Made by a program: the position numbers and the translations under genes. Shown here one piece after another: positions 42,612-51,334 of a DNA stretch of 64,000 bases. Where the stretch lies: NCBI GenBank assembly GCA_965230275.1, contig CBDDKO010000002.1, positions 1,116,001 to 1,180,000 of the forward strand, given 5' to 3'. Within the stretch, counting starts at the first letter, position 1, and every line of letters begins with the position of its first letter. Source of the DNA: JAJRRS01 sp965230275 (GTDB taxonomy: Bacteria > Planctomycetota > Phycisphaerae > Phycisphaerales > Phycisphaeraceae). The notes below the pieces were generated by a model. That model was not told where the DNA came from. It saw only the letters and a list, made by a program, of their open reading frames with translations, and made no database searches.

Positions 42612-43568
42612 TTATGGCTTGGTTACCCCCGCCCCGATAAGCACCTGATCGATCGCATCCGAAAGATCGGGGTGGATCGCCTTGGCCATCTGCGTACAGA
42701 CATCCGTCACCGACGTACTTGGCAGCAGGATCAACGGGTCGTTCAGCACATGCACACGCCCGTTTTCGATTGCCGGGATTGGCAAACCCTCAAACGCAGC
42801 CAGCCGGGGATCGTCTTCCTGTAATGGCGGCGCGTTCGGCTGGAGCAACAAAATGACCTGCGGCCGGAGTTCTAGTAACGATTCCCGGTCATACTCCGGC
42901 GCCGTCACCACGGCGTCCGCAGCGGCATTCACCCCACCGGCAAACGCCAGCAGCTCATCGTGCACCGTCCCAGGGCCGGACGCCATCACCGTCGGCTCCG
43001 TCCCGATCACCATCAACACCGTCGGCTTGTCCCGCGTCCCCGTCACCGCCTGGATCGCCGCCAGCCCCCTCAGCATCGTCAGCTTCAGCGACATCGCCCG
43101 GTCCGTCAGCCCTAGCGCCGAGCCCAGGTCCGGCTGCCCGCTCGTCAACGGCGCGTGCAGCACAAGCTCAATGTCCTGAATAGTCAGCGGGAATGGGAAC
43201 ACGGAAAGCTCGAACAACCCACTGTCGGCAAGCTCCTGCAGACGCGGCGGTGCGCCGGCAGGACCGGCCATCATCAACACGTGCGTCGGCCTGACCGACA
43301 GCAGCGCCTCGGTGTCCACCGCCGTGTAGTTGCCCACGATCGGCAAACCCTCAGGCGCCGCCGCGTCATGCTCGGATACCCCCACGATCGCATCCGACAC
43401 CCCAAGGTCCACCAGCATCTGGCTCAGCGCCGGCGCTAACGTGACCAGCCTCGGCCCGTCGGAGCCGGGCGTGCCTTCCCCCGTTGGTACGGCCGGTGAC
43501 TCCCCGTCACAGCCCGTGACGAACCAGCCAAACAACACCAGAAACAGAACTGTAGCGCTGCGCATCAC
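42612..43568 (-). CDS. BtuF/FecB-type substrate-binding lipoprotein
   Basis: Lipoprotein of 318 aa with lipobox FVTGC near residue 20. The mature part has the two-lobed helical-backbone fold of class III binding proteins: RLVTLAPALSQMLVDLG, VGVSEHDAAAPEGLPIVGNY and SVRPTHVLMMAG are typical of BtuF relatives. It binds cobalamin, haem or a siderophore; sequence alone does not decide. The permease gene begins 44 bases downstream. No cobalamin riboswitch is visible upstream. Confidence 0.87.
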   Translation of the reverse strand: MMRSATVLFLVLFGWFVTGCDGESPAVPTGEGTPGSDGPRLVTLAPALSQMLVDLGVSDAIVGVSEHDAAAPEGLPIVGNYTAVDTEALLSVRPTHVLMMAGPAGAPPRLQELADSGLFELSVFPFPLTIQDIELVLHAPLTSGQPDLGSALGLTDRAMSLKLTMLRGLAAIQAVTGTRDKPTVLMVIGTEPTVMASGPGTVHDELLAFAGGVNAAADAVVTAPEYDRESLLELRPQVILLLQPNAPPLQEDDPRLAAFEGLPIPAIENGRVHVLNDPLILLPSTSVTDVCTQMAKAIHPDLSDAIDQVLIGAGVTKP

Positions 43569-43637
43569 CGCATCCTACGGCCCGGCTGGAAAGCGTGTCA
43601 AAGGACTAGACATGTGCAGGGTTCATGTACAGGTGAC

Positions 43638-44966
43638 TCAGTCCGCGTTGGGCTCGATCTTGTCACCCAATGGGGCGAGCGGTTCGTCGTCCGGGTCGAC
43701 CTCGGTGTAGACCTCATCAAACTCAACCAAGTCGGCCGAGCGACGCAGCAGCAGGTAGATCCACGTCTGTGCGTTGAAGTAGTAACTCACAGCGAAAGCG
43801 GGCAGCACCGCGATCAGCAGCCGGTTCCAGACCATCACCAGCGCGGCGGTCACCGTGCCCGTGCGGTCCAGCACCTCGGTATCGGCTTCGGGCAGCAGGC
43901 TGCCCCACCTCGGCTCGGGCATCACCGCATCCAGGCGCGTCACTCCGGCGGTCACCTCGCCCCCGGCCCAGGCCGACAGGCCGTGGCGCGTCAGCCAGAT
44001 CGTGCAGAACACCACCAGCCCGACCAGCAGGTAGGTCACAGCCCCATACACAATCACGACCGCGGTGTAGAACAGGTAGCGCCAGATCTGCCCAATCACG
44101 TAGTTGTACGCCCGGCTAACCGCGTCGAAAGCGTCCGCGGCCTCGATCGTGATCGCCGGTATCAACAGGTTGACGCCCAGCGCGAACCCGATCAGCAGCA
44201 TCGCCGCCAGCAAACCCAGCAGCAGGAACAGGCCGTACAACACCGCCCCGATCATATCCATGCCCATCACGTTGAAGAAGGCCCACCCGGCGATCGCCAG
44301 CACCAGCCGGATCACGATCACGATCCCCAGCGGGATCAGCGGCGCGAGCATGATCTGTGTCCAATGGCGTAGCGCGTAACCGAGCCCCTCGAAGGCGCTG
44401 ATATGAGTCTGTTTGCAGGCGTCCATCGCCGCCACCCGGCACAGCGCCCCGCCGAAGAGCGTGGTCAGCGCGAAGGCGTAGAGCAGATAGACCAGCAAGA
44501 ACCCGGTATGTGTTGCGTACAGCCAGCCGGGGATATGCACCACCATCGCCGCCAGCGCCCCGATCACGCCGCCGCCTTGCGTGCCCTGGCCCGTGGCGAG
44601 GTCAGCGAGCCCGAAGTTCAAATCGGTTGCGCTCACGACCAATATCTCGAACGCCGCGACCTGTTGCTGGACCAGCGTCTCGAAGATGTAACCGGTCCGC
44701 GGGGCTTCGCTGGTATTCTCCAGCCACATGGCGTAGTGCTGCGCATCGTATCGCGCGTACGCGCTAATTTCGTTGGGATTGACCCGCTCGCCCCAGGCGA
44801 AGTCCATCGCCGTCCCGCCCAAGTACAGCAGCAGGATAAGCATCAGTGACAGCAACAACCGCCCCGGCTGGATCGCCATGCCGAACGATTTAAACAGGCT
44901 CAGCCAAGGCATCGCGGTACGCCAATCGATCCCGTCCAGCACGACCCGGCGATGGTGTTCAGACAT
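43638..44966 (-). CDS. Multi-pass membrane protein of unknown function
   Basis: Integral membrane protein of 442 aa with about seven hydrophobic helices (starts near residues 35, 160, 245, 280, 335 and 390). The N-terminal 25 residues and the acidic C-terminus are polar. I recognise no catalytic motif; the layout recalls planctomycete membrane proteins of unknown role. ATG 44966 is chosen because GGAGCTGAC precedes it. It follows rpiB by 37 bases and may be in the same operon. Confidence 0.7.
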   Translation of the reverse strand: MSEHHRRVVLDGIDWRTAMPWLSLFKSFGMAIQPGRLLLSLMLILLLYLGGTAMDFAWGERVNPNEISAYARYDAQHYAMWLENTSEAPRTGYIFETLVQQQVAAFEILVVSATDLNFGLADLATGQGTQGGGVIGALAAMVVHIPGWLYATHTGFLLVYLLYAFALTTLFGGALCRVAAMDACKQTHISAFEGLGYALRHWTQIMLAPLIPLGIVIVIRLVLAIAGWAFFNVMGMDMIGAVLYGLFLLLGLLAAMLLIGFALGVNLLIPAITIEAADAFDAVSRAYNYVIGQIWRYLFYTAVVIVYGAVTYLLVGLVVFCTIWLTRHGLSAWAGGEVTAGVTRLDAVMPEPRWGSLLPEADTEVLDRTGTVTAALVMVWNRLLIAVLPAFAVSYYFNAQTWIYLLLRRSADLVEFDEVYTEVDPDDEPLAPLGDKIEPNAD

Positions 44967-45003
44967 GTCAGCTCCCGTAGAAGTCCCCTGACCCAGCGCC
45001 CGG

Positions 45004-45492
45004 CTATTCGCCGACCGCGGCCGGCCGATCGGTCGCAAGCGTCGTCGGGTCCATGCCCGATTCGATCGCCTTGATCTTCTGGACTCGCCGCTCGTGTCGG
45101 CCGCCCTCGAACTCGGTCCGCAGCCACGTCAACACGATCCGTTCGATCACACGCACCCCCAGCATGTCCGCGGCGATGCAGACGACGTTCGCGTCGTTGT
45201 GCCGGCGTGAGACCTCGGCACCAACCTCATCATGCACCAGCGCGGCGCGGATGCCGTTGACCTTATTCGCGGCGATCGACATCCCGATGCCCGAGCCGCA
45301 GACCAGTATCCCGCGGTCGGCCTTGCCGGTGGCGACGGCGTGCGCGACGGGGTACGCCATGTCCGGGTAGTCGCATGCGCGGTCATCACACACACCTAAA
45401 AACAGTGGCGTGTGGCCGCTCATGGTCAGAGAATCGCTGATAGCTCTGATCGCTTCATTCCCTCGGTGGTCGGCACCGATCGCAATTTTCAT
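45004..45492 (-). CDS. rpiB: Ribose-5-phosphate isomerase B
   Basis: RpiB/LacAB-family isomerase of 162 aa that interconverts ribose 5-phosphate and ribulose 5-phosphate. The motifs IAIGADHRG at the start and GILVCGSGIGMSIAANK, which supplies the catalytic cysteine, are intact. RHNDANVV and the C-terminal arginine region also match. Its ATG overlaps the stop of the upstream fusion gene as ATGA. In Bacillus subtilis the homologues ywlC, ywlE and ywlF lie in the same order. Confidence 0.95.
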   Translation of the reverse strand: MKIAIGADHRGNEAIRAISDSLTMSGHTPLFLGVCDDRACDYPDMAYPVAHAVATGKADRGILVCGSGIGMSIAANKVNGIRAALVHDEVGAEVSRRHNDANVVCIAADMLGVRVIERIVLTWLRTEFEGGRHERRVQKIKAIESGMDPTTLATDRPAAVGE

Positions 45493-46631
45493 AGGGGCAA
45501 CTCCTTAAGCCGATCAACCAGGCCTTTGCGTATCGCCTCGGCGGTAGCCTGGTAAACCGAATCATCCATCCCGATCGGGTCCATCACGTCGGCTGTCGGG
45601 TCCAGCCGGTGCGTCTTGTCCGAGGCCCCCGCAGACATCGACAACACCGCCTGCCGGTGCCCGTCGGTTAGGCAATATATCACGTCGGCTTCATCGATGA
45701 GTTCGCGTGTCAACGTGGTCGCCTGGTGGCCCCGGATGTCGATATCCATCGTCGCCATCGCACGGACCGCCTCAGGAGACGCAGGTGAACCGCCAAACGC
45801 ATGGGCCCCGGCCGATCGGACAACGACCCCCGCGTCCTTCAGCGCCTCCGGCGACACCCCCAGCCGCTCGGCGACCAGCTGCCGGCCCAGCCCTTCGGCC
45901 ATGGGGGATCGACATGTGTTGCCCGTGCAGACCATCAACAGGGTGTAACGCACCAGCTTGTTGATGTATCGCTTGTCGTACACCCCTTCACGCTGGATAT
46001 GCCAGGACTGGTCCGCGCCTTCGCCGGTGATCTTGATGATGGTGGACGGCTTGGCGTGTTGACTCTTGCCGCCGTCGACGATCAGGTCGGCGTGGTCGCC
46101 GATGGATTGGGCGGCCTGTTGGGCGCTGACCGGCGGGCGCTCGCCTTTATGATTGGCGCTGGTCGCGATCACGGCCTGTCCCCCGGCTTCGAGCACCAGC
46201 TGACCGAGCGGGTGGGCCGGACACCGCAAACCAACCACGCCGTCATGGTAGACCCGGTTGCTATGAGAGGCAGGGATACCCAGTGCCGCGAGCTTCTCTT
46301 TCTGAACCTTGGGCGACACCTCGACCAGCAGCGTGATCGGCCCGGGCATCGCCTTCGCCGCCAGCCGCTGCGCCGTGCCGTCCGTCAGGTTGGCAAAACG
46401 CTCGATCGCATCAGGGCCGGGGATGTGCACGGTAAACGCGCGGGACGCGTCGGCACGCTTGAGCTGACGCAGCCTCGCCACGCCGCGCTCGCTGAGCGCC
46501 GACGCCGCCACGCCGTACACCGTCTCGGTCGGGAACACCACTAGCCCCCCGGCACGCAATACCTCAGACGCCTCGCGGGCGATCTCTTTGTGCCGATTGG
46601 CGTCACCCGGTTCTGAGGTCTTCTTCCACAT
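45489..46631 (-). CDS. Fusion of threonylcarbamoyl-AMP synthase (Sua5/YrdC) and YwlE-type protein-arginine phosphatase
   Basis: Two-domain protein of about 380 aa. Residues 10-215 form a YrdC domain that makes threonylcarbamoyl-AMP for the tRNA t6A modification, with VVFPTETVYGV, MPGPITLLV and ATSAN visible. Residues 228-380 form a low-molecular-weight phosphatase domain with P-loop CTGNTCRS and a DP-containing acid loop near the end. The Thr in the P-loop (NTC, not NIC) is the feature that directs YwlE to phosphoarginine. ATG 46631 or GTG 46637 could start it. Both halves look functional. The fusion mirrors adjacent genes ywlC and ywlE in Bacillus. Confidence 0.9.
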   Translation of the reverse strand: MWKKTSEPGDANRHKEIAREASEVLRAGGLVVFPTETVYGVAASALSERGVARLRQLKRADASRAFTVHIPGPDAIERFANLTDGTAQRLAAKAMPGPITLLVEVSPKVQKEKLAALGIPASHSNRVYHDGVVGLRCPAHPLGQLVLEAGGQAVIATSANHKGERPPVSAQQAAQSIGDHADLIVDGGKSQHAKPSTIIKITGEGADQSWHIQREGVYDKRYINKLVRYTLLMVCTGNTCRSPMAEGLGRQLVAERLGVSPEALKDAGVVVRSAGAHAFGGSPASPEAVRAMATMDIDIRGHQATTLTRELIDEADVIYCLTDGHRQAVLSMSAGASDKTHRLDPTADVMDPIGMDDSVYQATAEAIRKGLVDRLKELPL

Positions 46632-46709
46632 CAGCACACATTATTAGAACGCCGTTGCTTGAAAGCAAACCGCCCGGCCCGGTCAGTCAATGCGACGATC
46701 CGGGATCGA

Positions 46710-47192
46710 TCAGGTCTCCGGCTCCACCTGCGTGGCCACCGCTCTTAAGAAGCTGTCCAGGTAATCACTCACAAACAGCTCTACGCCCTTGCTTGTCAGT
46801 TCGTGGTCCGTACCCCAGATACTCACGCGCAGGTCCGTGAACTCCGGATCGATCTGCAGCACGACCTGCTGATCCGCTTCTTGCCGATTCTCCATGCTGC
46901 GTGCGAAGTGCGAGGAGAGTGCATTGACGCCCGGCCCGCCGATGCTCACCGTCGGCCGCCCGTGCAGCACGTTGTGGTTGAGGTACCAGATATCCGAGCA
47001 CACCACCGGCCGGATCGGCGTCGATAGCAGATCCCCGTGCTTGCGGACCCACGCCTCGACCGTGTCAGAGAGCCGGTAGGCCAGCGGCCGGTCCGCCTGC
47101 TCCGCACGCAGGTGCGCCCCAACCACGATCAACAACAGGTGCGCCGGGTCCAGCCCGGGCTCTGCGTCGGATTGAAAAGGTTGTTCGGGCAT
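46710..47192 (-). CDS. Hypothetical protein
   Basis: Cytosolic protein of 160 aa that I do not recognise. Visible segments are LLLIVVGAHLRAEQADRPLAYRL near the start and PTVSIGGPGVNALSSHFARS in the middle; the latter looks like a glycine-rich loop between a strand and a helix. No signal peptide or membrane segment is seen. ATG 47192 is preferred because the longer upstream frame has no conserved look. It stands alone between the Sua5 fusion gene and the argF end. Confidence 0.65.
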   Translation of the reverse strand: MPEQPFQSDAEPGLDPAHLLLIVVGAHLRAEQADRPLAYRLSDTVEAWVRKHGDLLSTPIRPVVCSDIWYLNHNVLHGRPTVSIGGPGVNALSSHFARSMENRQEADQQVVLQIDPEFTDLRVSIWGTDHELTSKGVELFVSDYLDSFLRAVATQVEPET

Positions 47193-47293
47193 ATCGTGGC
47201 GTGCAAATAACGATGTTGGCGAACGTACGAAGCCGCTGTACCTGCAAAATATATCAATAGCCCGTGGGCAACGCCCACGCGGTGCCTTCATGC

Positions 47294-47318
47294 CAATGGC
47301 TAACGGCTAATGGCTAAC
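47294..47318. repeat. GGCTAACGGCTAATGGC word repeat downstream of argF
   Basis: Three copies of the word GGCTAA(C/T) stand directly after the argF stop region. It is the same word family, in the other orientation, as the TTAGCCGTTAGC repeats in the ribosomal operon. Confidence 0.6.
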
Positions 47319-47321
47319 AAC

Positions 47322-48248
47322 TCACATCCCGCCCATCAGCACCGCCAGCAGGCCCTTCTGTGCATGCAGACGGTTGTGCGCCTCGGGGAACACCCGGCTG
47401 CGCGGGCCATCCATCACCTCGTCGGTGATCTCGATGCCACGGTACGCCGGCAGGCAGTGCAGGACGATCGCATGATCCGCCGCATGGGAAAGCAGCCCGT
47501 CGTTGACCTGATACCCTTGGAAAGCATCGAGTCGGGCCTGCTTCTCGGCCTCCTGGCCCATCGAGGTGAACGTATCCGTAAAGACCGCGTCCACCCCCTT
47601 GACCGCTTCAATCGGATCGCCCGTAATCATCAGGTCCAGCTCCGGGGCGCCTGCCTTGATCTGCTTGACTGTCTCATCGTTGAACGCGTAGCCGTCCGGG
47701 CTCGCCAGCACGAACCGCACACCGAGCTTACCGCAGAGGATCGCAACACTCCGGGCCACATTGTTCCCGTCGCCCACAAAGGCCACGCTCCGGCCGGCGA
47801 GGTCCGCGCCGAACTCGTCCTGCAGCGTCATGATGTCCGCGAGCGCCTGACACGGGTGCGACTCATCGCTGAGCATGTTGATCACCGGGACGCCGGCGTA
47901 GGCCGCAAAATCGATCAGCTTCTGGTGCTCGAACACACGCGCCGCGATCCCGTGCACCATCCCGCCAAGCACTTTGGCGACATCGCTCACCGCCTCACGC
48001 TTGCCAAGACCGACCTCCTGGCCCATCACGATCGAGTGACCGCCCAGCTCGATCATCGCCTGCTCGAAGCTGACGCGCGTCCGCAGGCTCGGCTTCTCAA
48101 ACAGCATCGCCAGCGTCTTGCCCGCCAGCACCGGCTTGTTCGGCGTACCCGCATCACGCTCATCACGCAGCGCCTTGCTCACCGCAAGCACGTGCTTGAG
48201 TTGATCGGGCGTCGCATCGGCAATAGACAACATATTTTTCATGGTCAT
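47322..48248 (-). CDS. argF: Ornithine carbamoyltransferase
   Basis: OTCase of 308 aa that makes citrulline in arginine synthesis. The carbamoyl-phosphate loop is SLRTR (a form of STRTR with Leu), followed by DESHPCQALADIMT and the C-terminal HCLPAYRG that holds the catalytic cysteine. Two ATGs (48248, 48242) are possible. The first falls on the first bases of the left arm of the four-helix-bundle cassette, so the cassette abuts the start codon. It is the last gene of argB-S23-argF. Confidence 0.96.
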   Translation of the reverse strand: MTMKNMLSIADATPDQLKHVLAVSKALRDERDAGTPNKPVLAGKTLAMLFEKPSLRTRVSFEQAMIELGGHSIVMGQEVGLGKREAVSDVAKVLGGMVHGIAARVFEHQKLIDFAAYAGVPVINMLSDESHPCQALADIMTLQDEFGADLAGRSVAFVGDGNNVARSVAILCGKLGVRFVLASPDGYAFNDETVKQIKAGAPELDLMITGDPIEAVKGVDAVFTDTFTSMGQEAEKQARLDAFQGYQVNDGLLSHAADHAIVLHCLPAYRGIEITDEVMDGPRSRVFPEAHNRLHAQKGLLAVLMGGM

Positions 48249-48693
48249 GTTCAATCTTCAAAGTTCAATGTTCAATCTGAATCCTTGCCTCTCATCCGCA
48301 TATTGTTTCGTGCGGTTTTTCGTGCAGCGGTGATGATCGCGGTGATCTCTCGTGCTTCAGACAGCAGAGGTTCTACTGACTCGGGACTGAGCAATTGGCC
48401 CTCAATGACCAGTTCAAGCCAGTAGCACGTTTCATCTGCTTCCTCTTCAGCGATACCTAACTTCGCCACGAACTCTCTTCTCGATCTACCCTTCCCAGAT
48501 GCCCTGTAATTCGCTCCTACAGATGACGCACTCCTTGCCAACTGCCCCGCCACGGCTCGTCCTGCCGCCGAACTCGGTAACGCGTCAACTAACTTAAAAA
48601 CACGTAACGCAAGCTGTCTCGTCCTGCCTTCTAGCTCACTGCGATCCATGCCCGATCCCCCAGATTGCACGTTGAACATCGAACATTGAACAT
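48247..48693. mobile_element. Putative S23-type palindromic cassette inserted between argB and argF
   Basis: Arms 48247-48279 and 48661-48693 match in inverted orientation at 28 of 33 positions without gaps and are built of the word GTTCAATGTTCAA. They enclose one four-helix-bundle gene. The right arm ends at the last base of the argB stop codon and the left arm begins inside the argF start codon. No transposase is present. Mobility is inferred from the layout and from the second cassette at 63137-63604. Confidence 0.65.
48272..48649 (-). CDS. Four-helix-bundle protein, S23/IVS-like
   Basis: Protein of 125 aa of the four-helix-bundle family related to the intervening-sequence protein S23 of 23S rRNA genes and, more distantly, to Avd of diversity-generating retroelements. 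The core QLARSASSVGANYRASGKGR, EFVAKLGIAEEEADET and YWLELV segments match. It is soluble and probably oligomeric. The stop codon lies within the left inverted arm. The gene interrupts an argB-argF pair and has no known link with arginine. ATG 48649 is the first good start after the right arm; function is unknown. Confidence 0.85.
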   Translation of the reverse strand: MDRSELEGRTRQLALRVFKLVDALPSSAAGRAVAGQLARSASSVGANYRASGKGRSRREFVAKLGIAEEEADETCYWLELVIEGQLLSPESVEPLLSEAREITAIITAARKTARNNMRMRGKDSD

Positions 48694-49565
48694 CACAACA
48701 CGATCTCCGTCCCGATCCCGCTGCCCGTGTAGACCTCCAACAGCGACGAGTGCTTGATGCGCCCGTCGATGATGTGGGCCTTGGTCACGCCCCCGCCAAG
48801 CGCGGTGAAGCTGGACTCGACCTTCGGCAGCATCCCCGCGGAGATCACCCCGGTATCGATCAGCTTCTCGATGTCGGCCTTACGCAGATGGCTCGCCAGG
48901 TCGGCCGCGTCTTCCGACAGCCGGATGCCGTGCGTATCGGAAATCAGCACCAGCTTCTCGGCCTTCACCGCCGCCGCGACGTGGCCGGCCACGCTGTCCG
49001 CGTTCACGTTCAGTTTTCCCCCCGACGCGTCCCTTGCGATCGGCGCGATCACCGGGATGTAGTTCGCCTCGGTCACGGCCTCTAACAGATCGGCGTTGAC
49101 CCAATCGACCTCGCCGACGAATCCGATATCGATCTTCCGGCCGCCGTCACCATCCAGAAACAGCCGCTTACCGAACACCGCGCAGCTCGCCAGGCTGTGC
49201 AGCCGCATCGGCTTGTGCCCCTGCTCGGTGATGTACCCGGCGATCTGGTCGTTGATCGTGTTCACCAAAACATGCTCGGCGATGGCCAGCGTCCGCTCAT
49301 CGGTGTACCGCCGGCCCTGCACGAACTGCGCTTCGAGCCCGGCCTCCTTCATCGCGCCGGTGATCCCCTTGCCCCCGCCGTGCACGATGATCGGGCGCAT
49401 CCCGACCGCCGACATGAAGCAGATGTCACTAACCACGCTCTTGAGGTCCTCGGGCTGATCCATGATCGACCCGCCGACCTTCACGACGATCGCCTTCCCG
49501 GCGAACCGCCGAATGTACTGGTGGGCCTCGACCAGCGAGGCGGCTTTGTTAATCGCGTCTTGCAC
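48693..49565 (-). CDS. argB: Acetylglutamate kinase
   Basis: ArgB of 290 aa phosphorylates N-acetylglutamate in arginine synthesis. The motifs IVVKVGGS, PIIVHGGGK, NVNADSVAGH and GGVTKAHIIDGR are intact. The start is GTG 49565 with GGAG upstream. The N-terminal extension of about 20 residues resembles the arginine-sensitive hexameric forms, so feedback inhibition is plausible. The stop codon touches the right arm of the S23 cassette. Confidence 0.96.
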   Translation of the reverse strand: MQDAINKAASLVEAHQYIRRFAGKAIVVKVGGSIMDQPEDLKSVVSDICFMSAVGMRPIIVHGGGKGITGAMKEAGLEAQFVQGRRYTDERTLAIAEHVLVNTINDQIAGYITEQGHKPMRLHSLASCAVFGKRLFLDGDGGRKIDIGFVGEVDWVNADLLEAVTEANYIPVIAPIARDASGGKLNVNADSVAGHVAAAVKAEKLVLISDTHGIRLSEDAADLASHLRKADIEKLIDTGVISAGMLPKVESSFTALGGGVTKAHIIDGRIKHSSLLEVYTGSGIGTEIVL

Positions 49566-49694
49566 CGCAACACTCCGCTAAAAAGGGAGAAACGGGCAAT
49601 TGTAACGCTGAGCCATGACAGCCACAAGCGATCGCGCCGCAGGCCCCCACCCGGTCGTGATAGCTGTGAACCGCCCGCTCTCGCCTTGAATAGA

Positions 49695-50189
49695 CTATGA
49701 ATCTTCGGTTAACGCCGGTGTCGAAGCGTCACGGAACTCCGGATGGTTGATCTTGCCCCCGGCATCGGCGATCCAGGCCGCCACGCCCACCGTCGCGACG
49801 CAACCCAGCGCCGTCAGAACGCCGAGCACCCATACCGCCTTGGGCCACTTCTTGATGCGAAACGACACCAATCCCAACACCGCCAATCCCGCCGTGACGT
49901 AGATCAGCTTCGCGCCTAACTCGGCTCGCTCTTCGTGTTCATGCGCCCATTCATAAGCCGCCTCGTCCAGGCCCACCGCCGTCGGGCTGTGCAGCCAGTC
50001 GTGCTCGGCCGTCTCCCCGGACCACATCACCACAGGGATCGTCCCCGCCGACACCGCCGCGAGCAACAAGCCGATCGCCAGCGACTCCTTGCGCCGGCCG
50101 ATCAATCCGATCAACAGCGGCAGCAGCGCCAAGGCGCAGCCGATCAGCGGGATGTGGTTGATCGCGACGTGTAAGTGTTCGGGGGTCAT
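49695..50189 (-). CDS. Membrane protein with conserved histidines, DUF2231-like
   Basis: Membrane protein of 164 aa with four helices (about residues 12-28, 36-54, 92-110 and 120-138). The N-terminus HLHVAINHIPLIG, the WSGETAEHDW loop, the HEHEERAE stretch and GGKINHPEF near the end hold histidines at membrane borders, which suggests metal or haem binding. The assignment to DUF2231 relatives is a pattern guess. Its ATG overlaps the glycosyltransferase stop as ATGA. Confidence 0.65.
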   Translation of the reverse strand: MTPEHLHVAINHIPLIGCALALLPLLIGLIGRRKESLAIGLLLAAVSAGTIPVVMWSGETAEHDWLHSPTAVGLDEAAYEWAHEHEERAELGAKLIYVTAGLAVLGLVSFRIKKWPKAVWVLGVLTALGCVATVGVAAWIADAGGKINHPEFRDASTPALTEDS

Positions 50190-51334
50190 GGACGCTCCTT
50201 GGGATTATCCGACAACAGCGTTGAGTACACGCCCAACACTTTCTGGGCGGATGCATGCCAACTCAACTCGGTCGCGCGGGCCAGTCCACGTTGCCGCATC
50301 CTCTCGCGCTGATCCGGCTCGGTCAACACACGCTGCATCTGCTCCGCCAGGCCGTCGTGATCGTCGGGGTCATCGATATACAACGCGGCATCGCCCATCT
50401 GCTCGCGCAGGGCCCCGCGATCTGATGCCACCACCGGCAAACCGCACGCCATCGCCTCGCCGGTCGCCAGGCAGAAACCCTCCGTCCGGCTGACATGCAC
50501 AAGCAGCTCCGCCCCGCACAGATACTCTATCAAACCCCGCTCATCGACAAAGCCCCCCCAATGCACACGGTCCTTGATCCCACCGTCTCGTGCCGCCTTG
50601 CGCACGCGCTGCCCGTATGCCGTGTCCTCCCGGCCCAGGAGAACCAAATGATGCGGCACACGGTAAGCGATCTTCGATAACGCCTTGACCGCCGCCAGCT
50701 GATTCTTCAGCGGGATCACCGACCCGACACAGACCACGTACGGCTGATCCATCCCCGCCGGCCGCCCGGTCGTATGTAACCGCCCCGCCTCCAGAAACGC
50801 TTCCCCCACACCGTTATGCACGACCGTGACGTTCCCCGGATCGACCGAAAGGCTGTCCCGGAGAAACGTGCTCACATGCTCCGAGACCGGTAGCAGATGC
50901 TCACTGTGTTTGTAGACGTGGCAGACATGAACCCCCCAGTAAAACCTTGACGCGAACGGCAGGGGCAGATCATCATCCGACCCCCGCTTCACCGCATCCA
51001 CGGTGTGAACCGTCGGGCAACCCAGCCCTCTCAGCGGGGCGCACTGCTTCATCCCGTGATACAGATCGATGTCCCATCGGCGTAGCTTCCCGGGCAGCCA
51101 CAGCTCGTTCCACGCCAGCTCCAACGGCGCTGAGATATCCGGGGCATAGATCGCCTCAAGCCCGGCAAGCTCCGGGATCAGGTCCTGATCCTGATAGCGC
51201 ACCGTCACGAATCGATACTCCGGCGGCGCCTGCGTGGTCATGGATCGGCACAGGTTCTGGATCGAGATGCTCGAGCCACTGACCACACGGAACCGCACAT
51301 CCAGAGCGATCGTTTTCAAACGCGCCCCTTTCAC
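50186..51334 (-). CDS. Glycosyltransferase, GT4 family
   Basis: GT-B fold glycosyltransferase of 382 aa. The C-terminal nucleotide-sugar half holds VVCVGSVIPLKNQ, LVHVSRTEGFCLATGEAMACGLPVVAS (the E-x7-E region) and YIDDPDD. The N-terminal half is less conserved. It probably adds a sugar to a cell-surface glycan or lipid; the substrate is unknown. The start is GTG 51334, which overlaps the stop of the upstream gene as GTGA. With neighbours on both sides overlapping, it forms a three-gene unit. Confidence 0.88.
   Translation of the reverse strand: MKGARLKTIALDVRFRVVSGSSISIQNLCRSMTTQAPPEYRFVTVRYQDQDLIPELAGLEAIYAPDISAPLELAWNELWLPGKLRRWDIDLYHGMKQCAPLRGLGCPTVHTVDAVKRGSDDDLPLPFASRFYWGVHVCHVYKHSEHLLPVSEHVSTFLRDSLSVDPGNVTVVHNGVGEAFLEAGRLHTTGRPAGMDQPYVVCVGSVIPLKNQLAAVKALSKIAYRVPHHLVLLGREDTAYGQRVRKAARDGGIKDRVHWGGFVDERGLIEYLCGAELLVHVSRTEGFCLATGEAMACGLPVVASDRGALREQMGDAALYIDDPDDHDGLAEQMQRVLTEPDQRERMRQRGLARATELSWHASAQKVLGVYSTLLSDNPKERP

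Noticed and set aside
43569..43637. Cobalamin riboswitch before the BtuF-like gene
   Set aside because: The spacer is under 70 bases and has no B12-box-like sequence.
48272..48649. Diversity-generating retroelement (Avd-like protein)
   Set aside because: The four-helix-bundle protein resembles Avd in fold, but no reverse transcriptase, template repeat or variable repeat is in the window.
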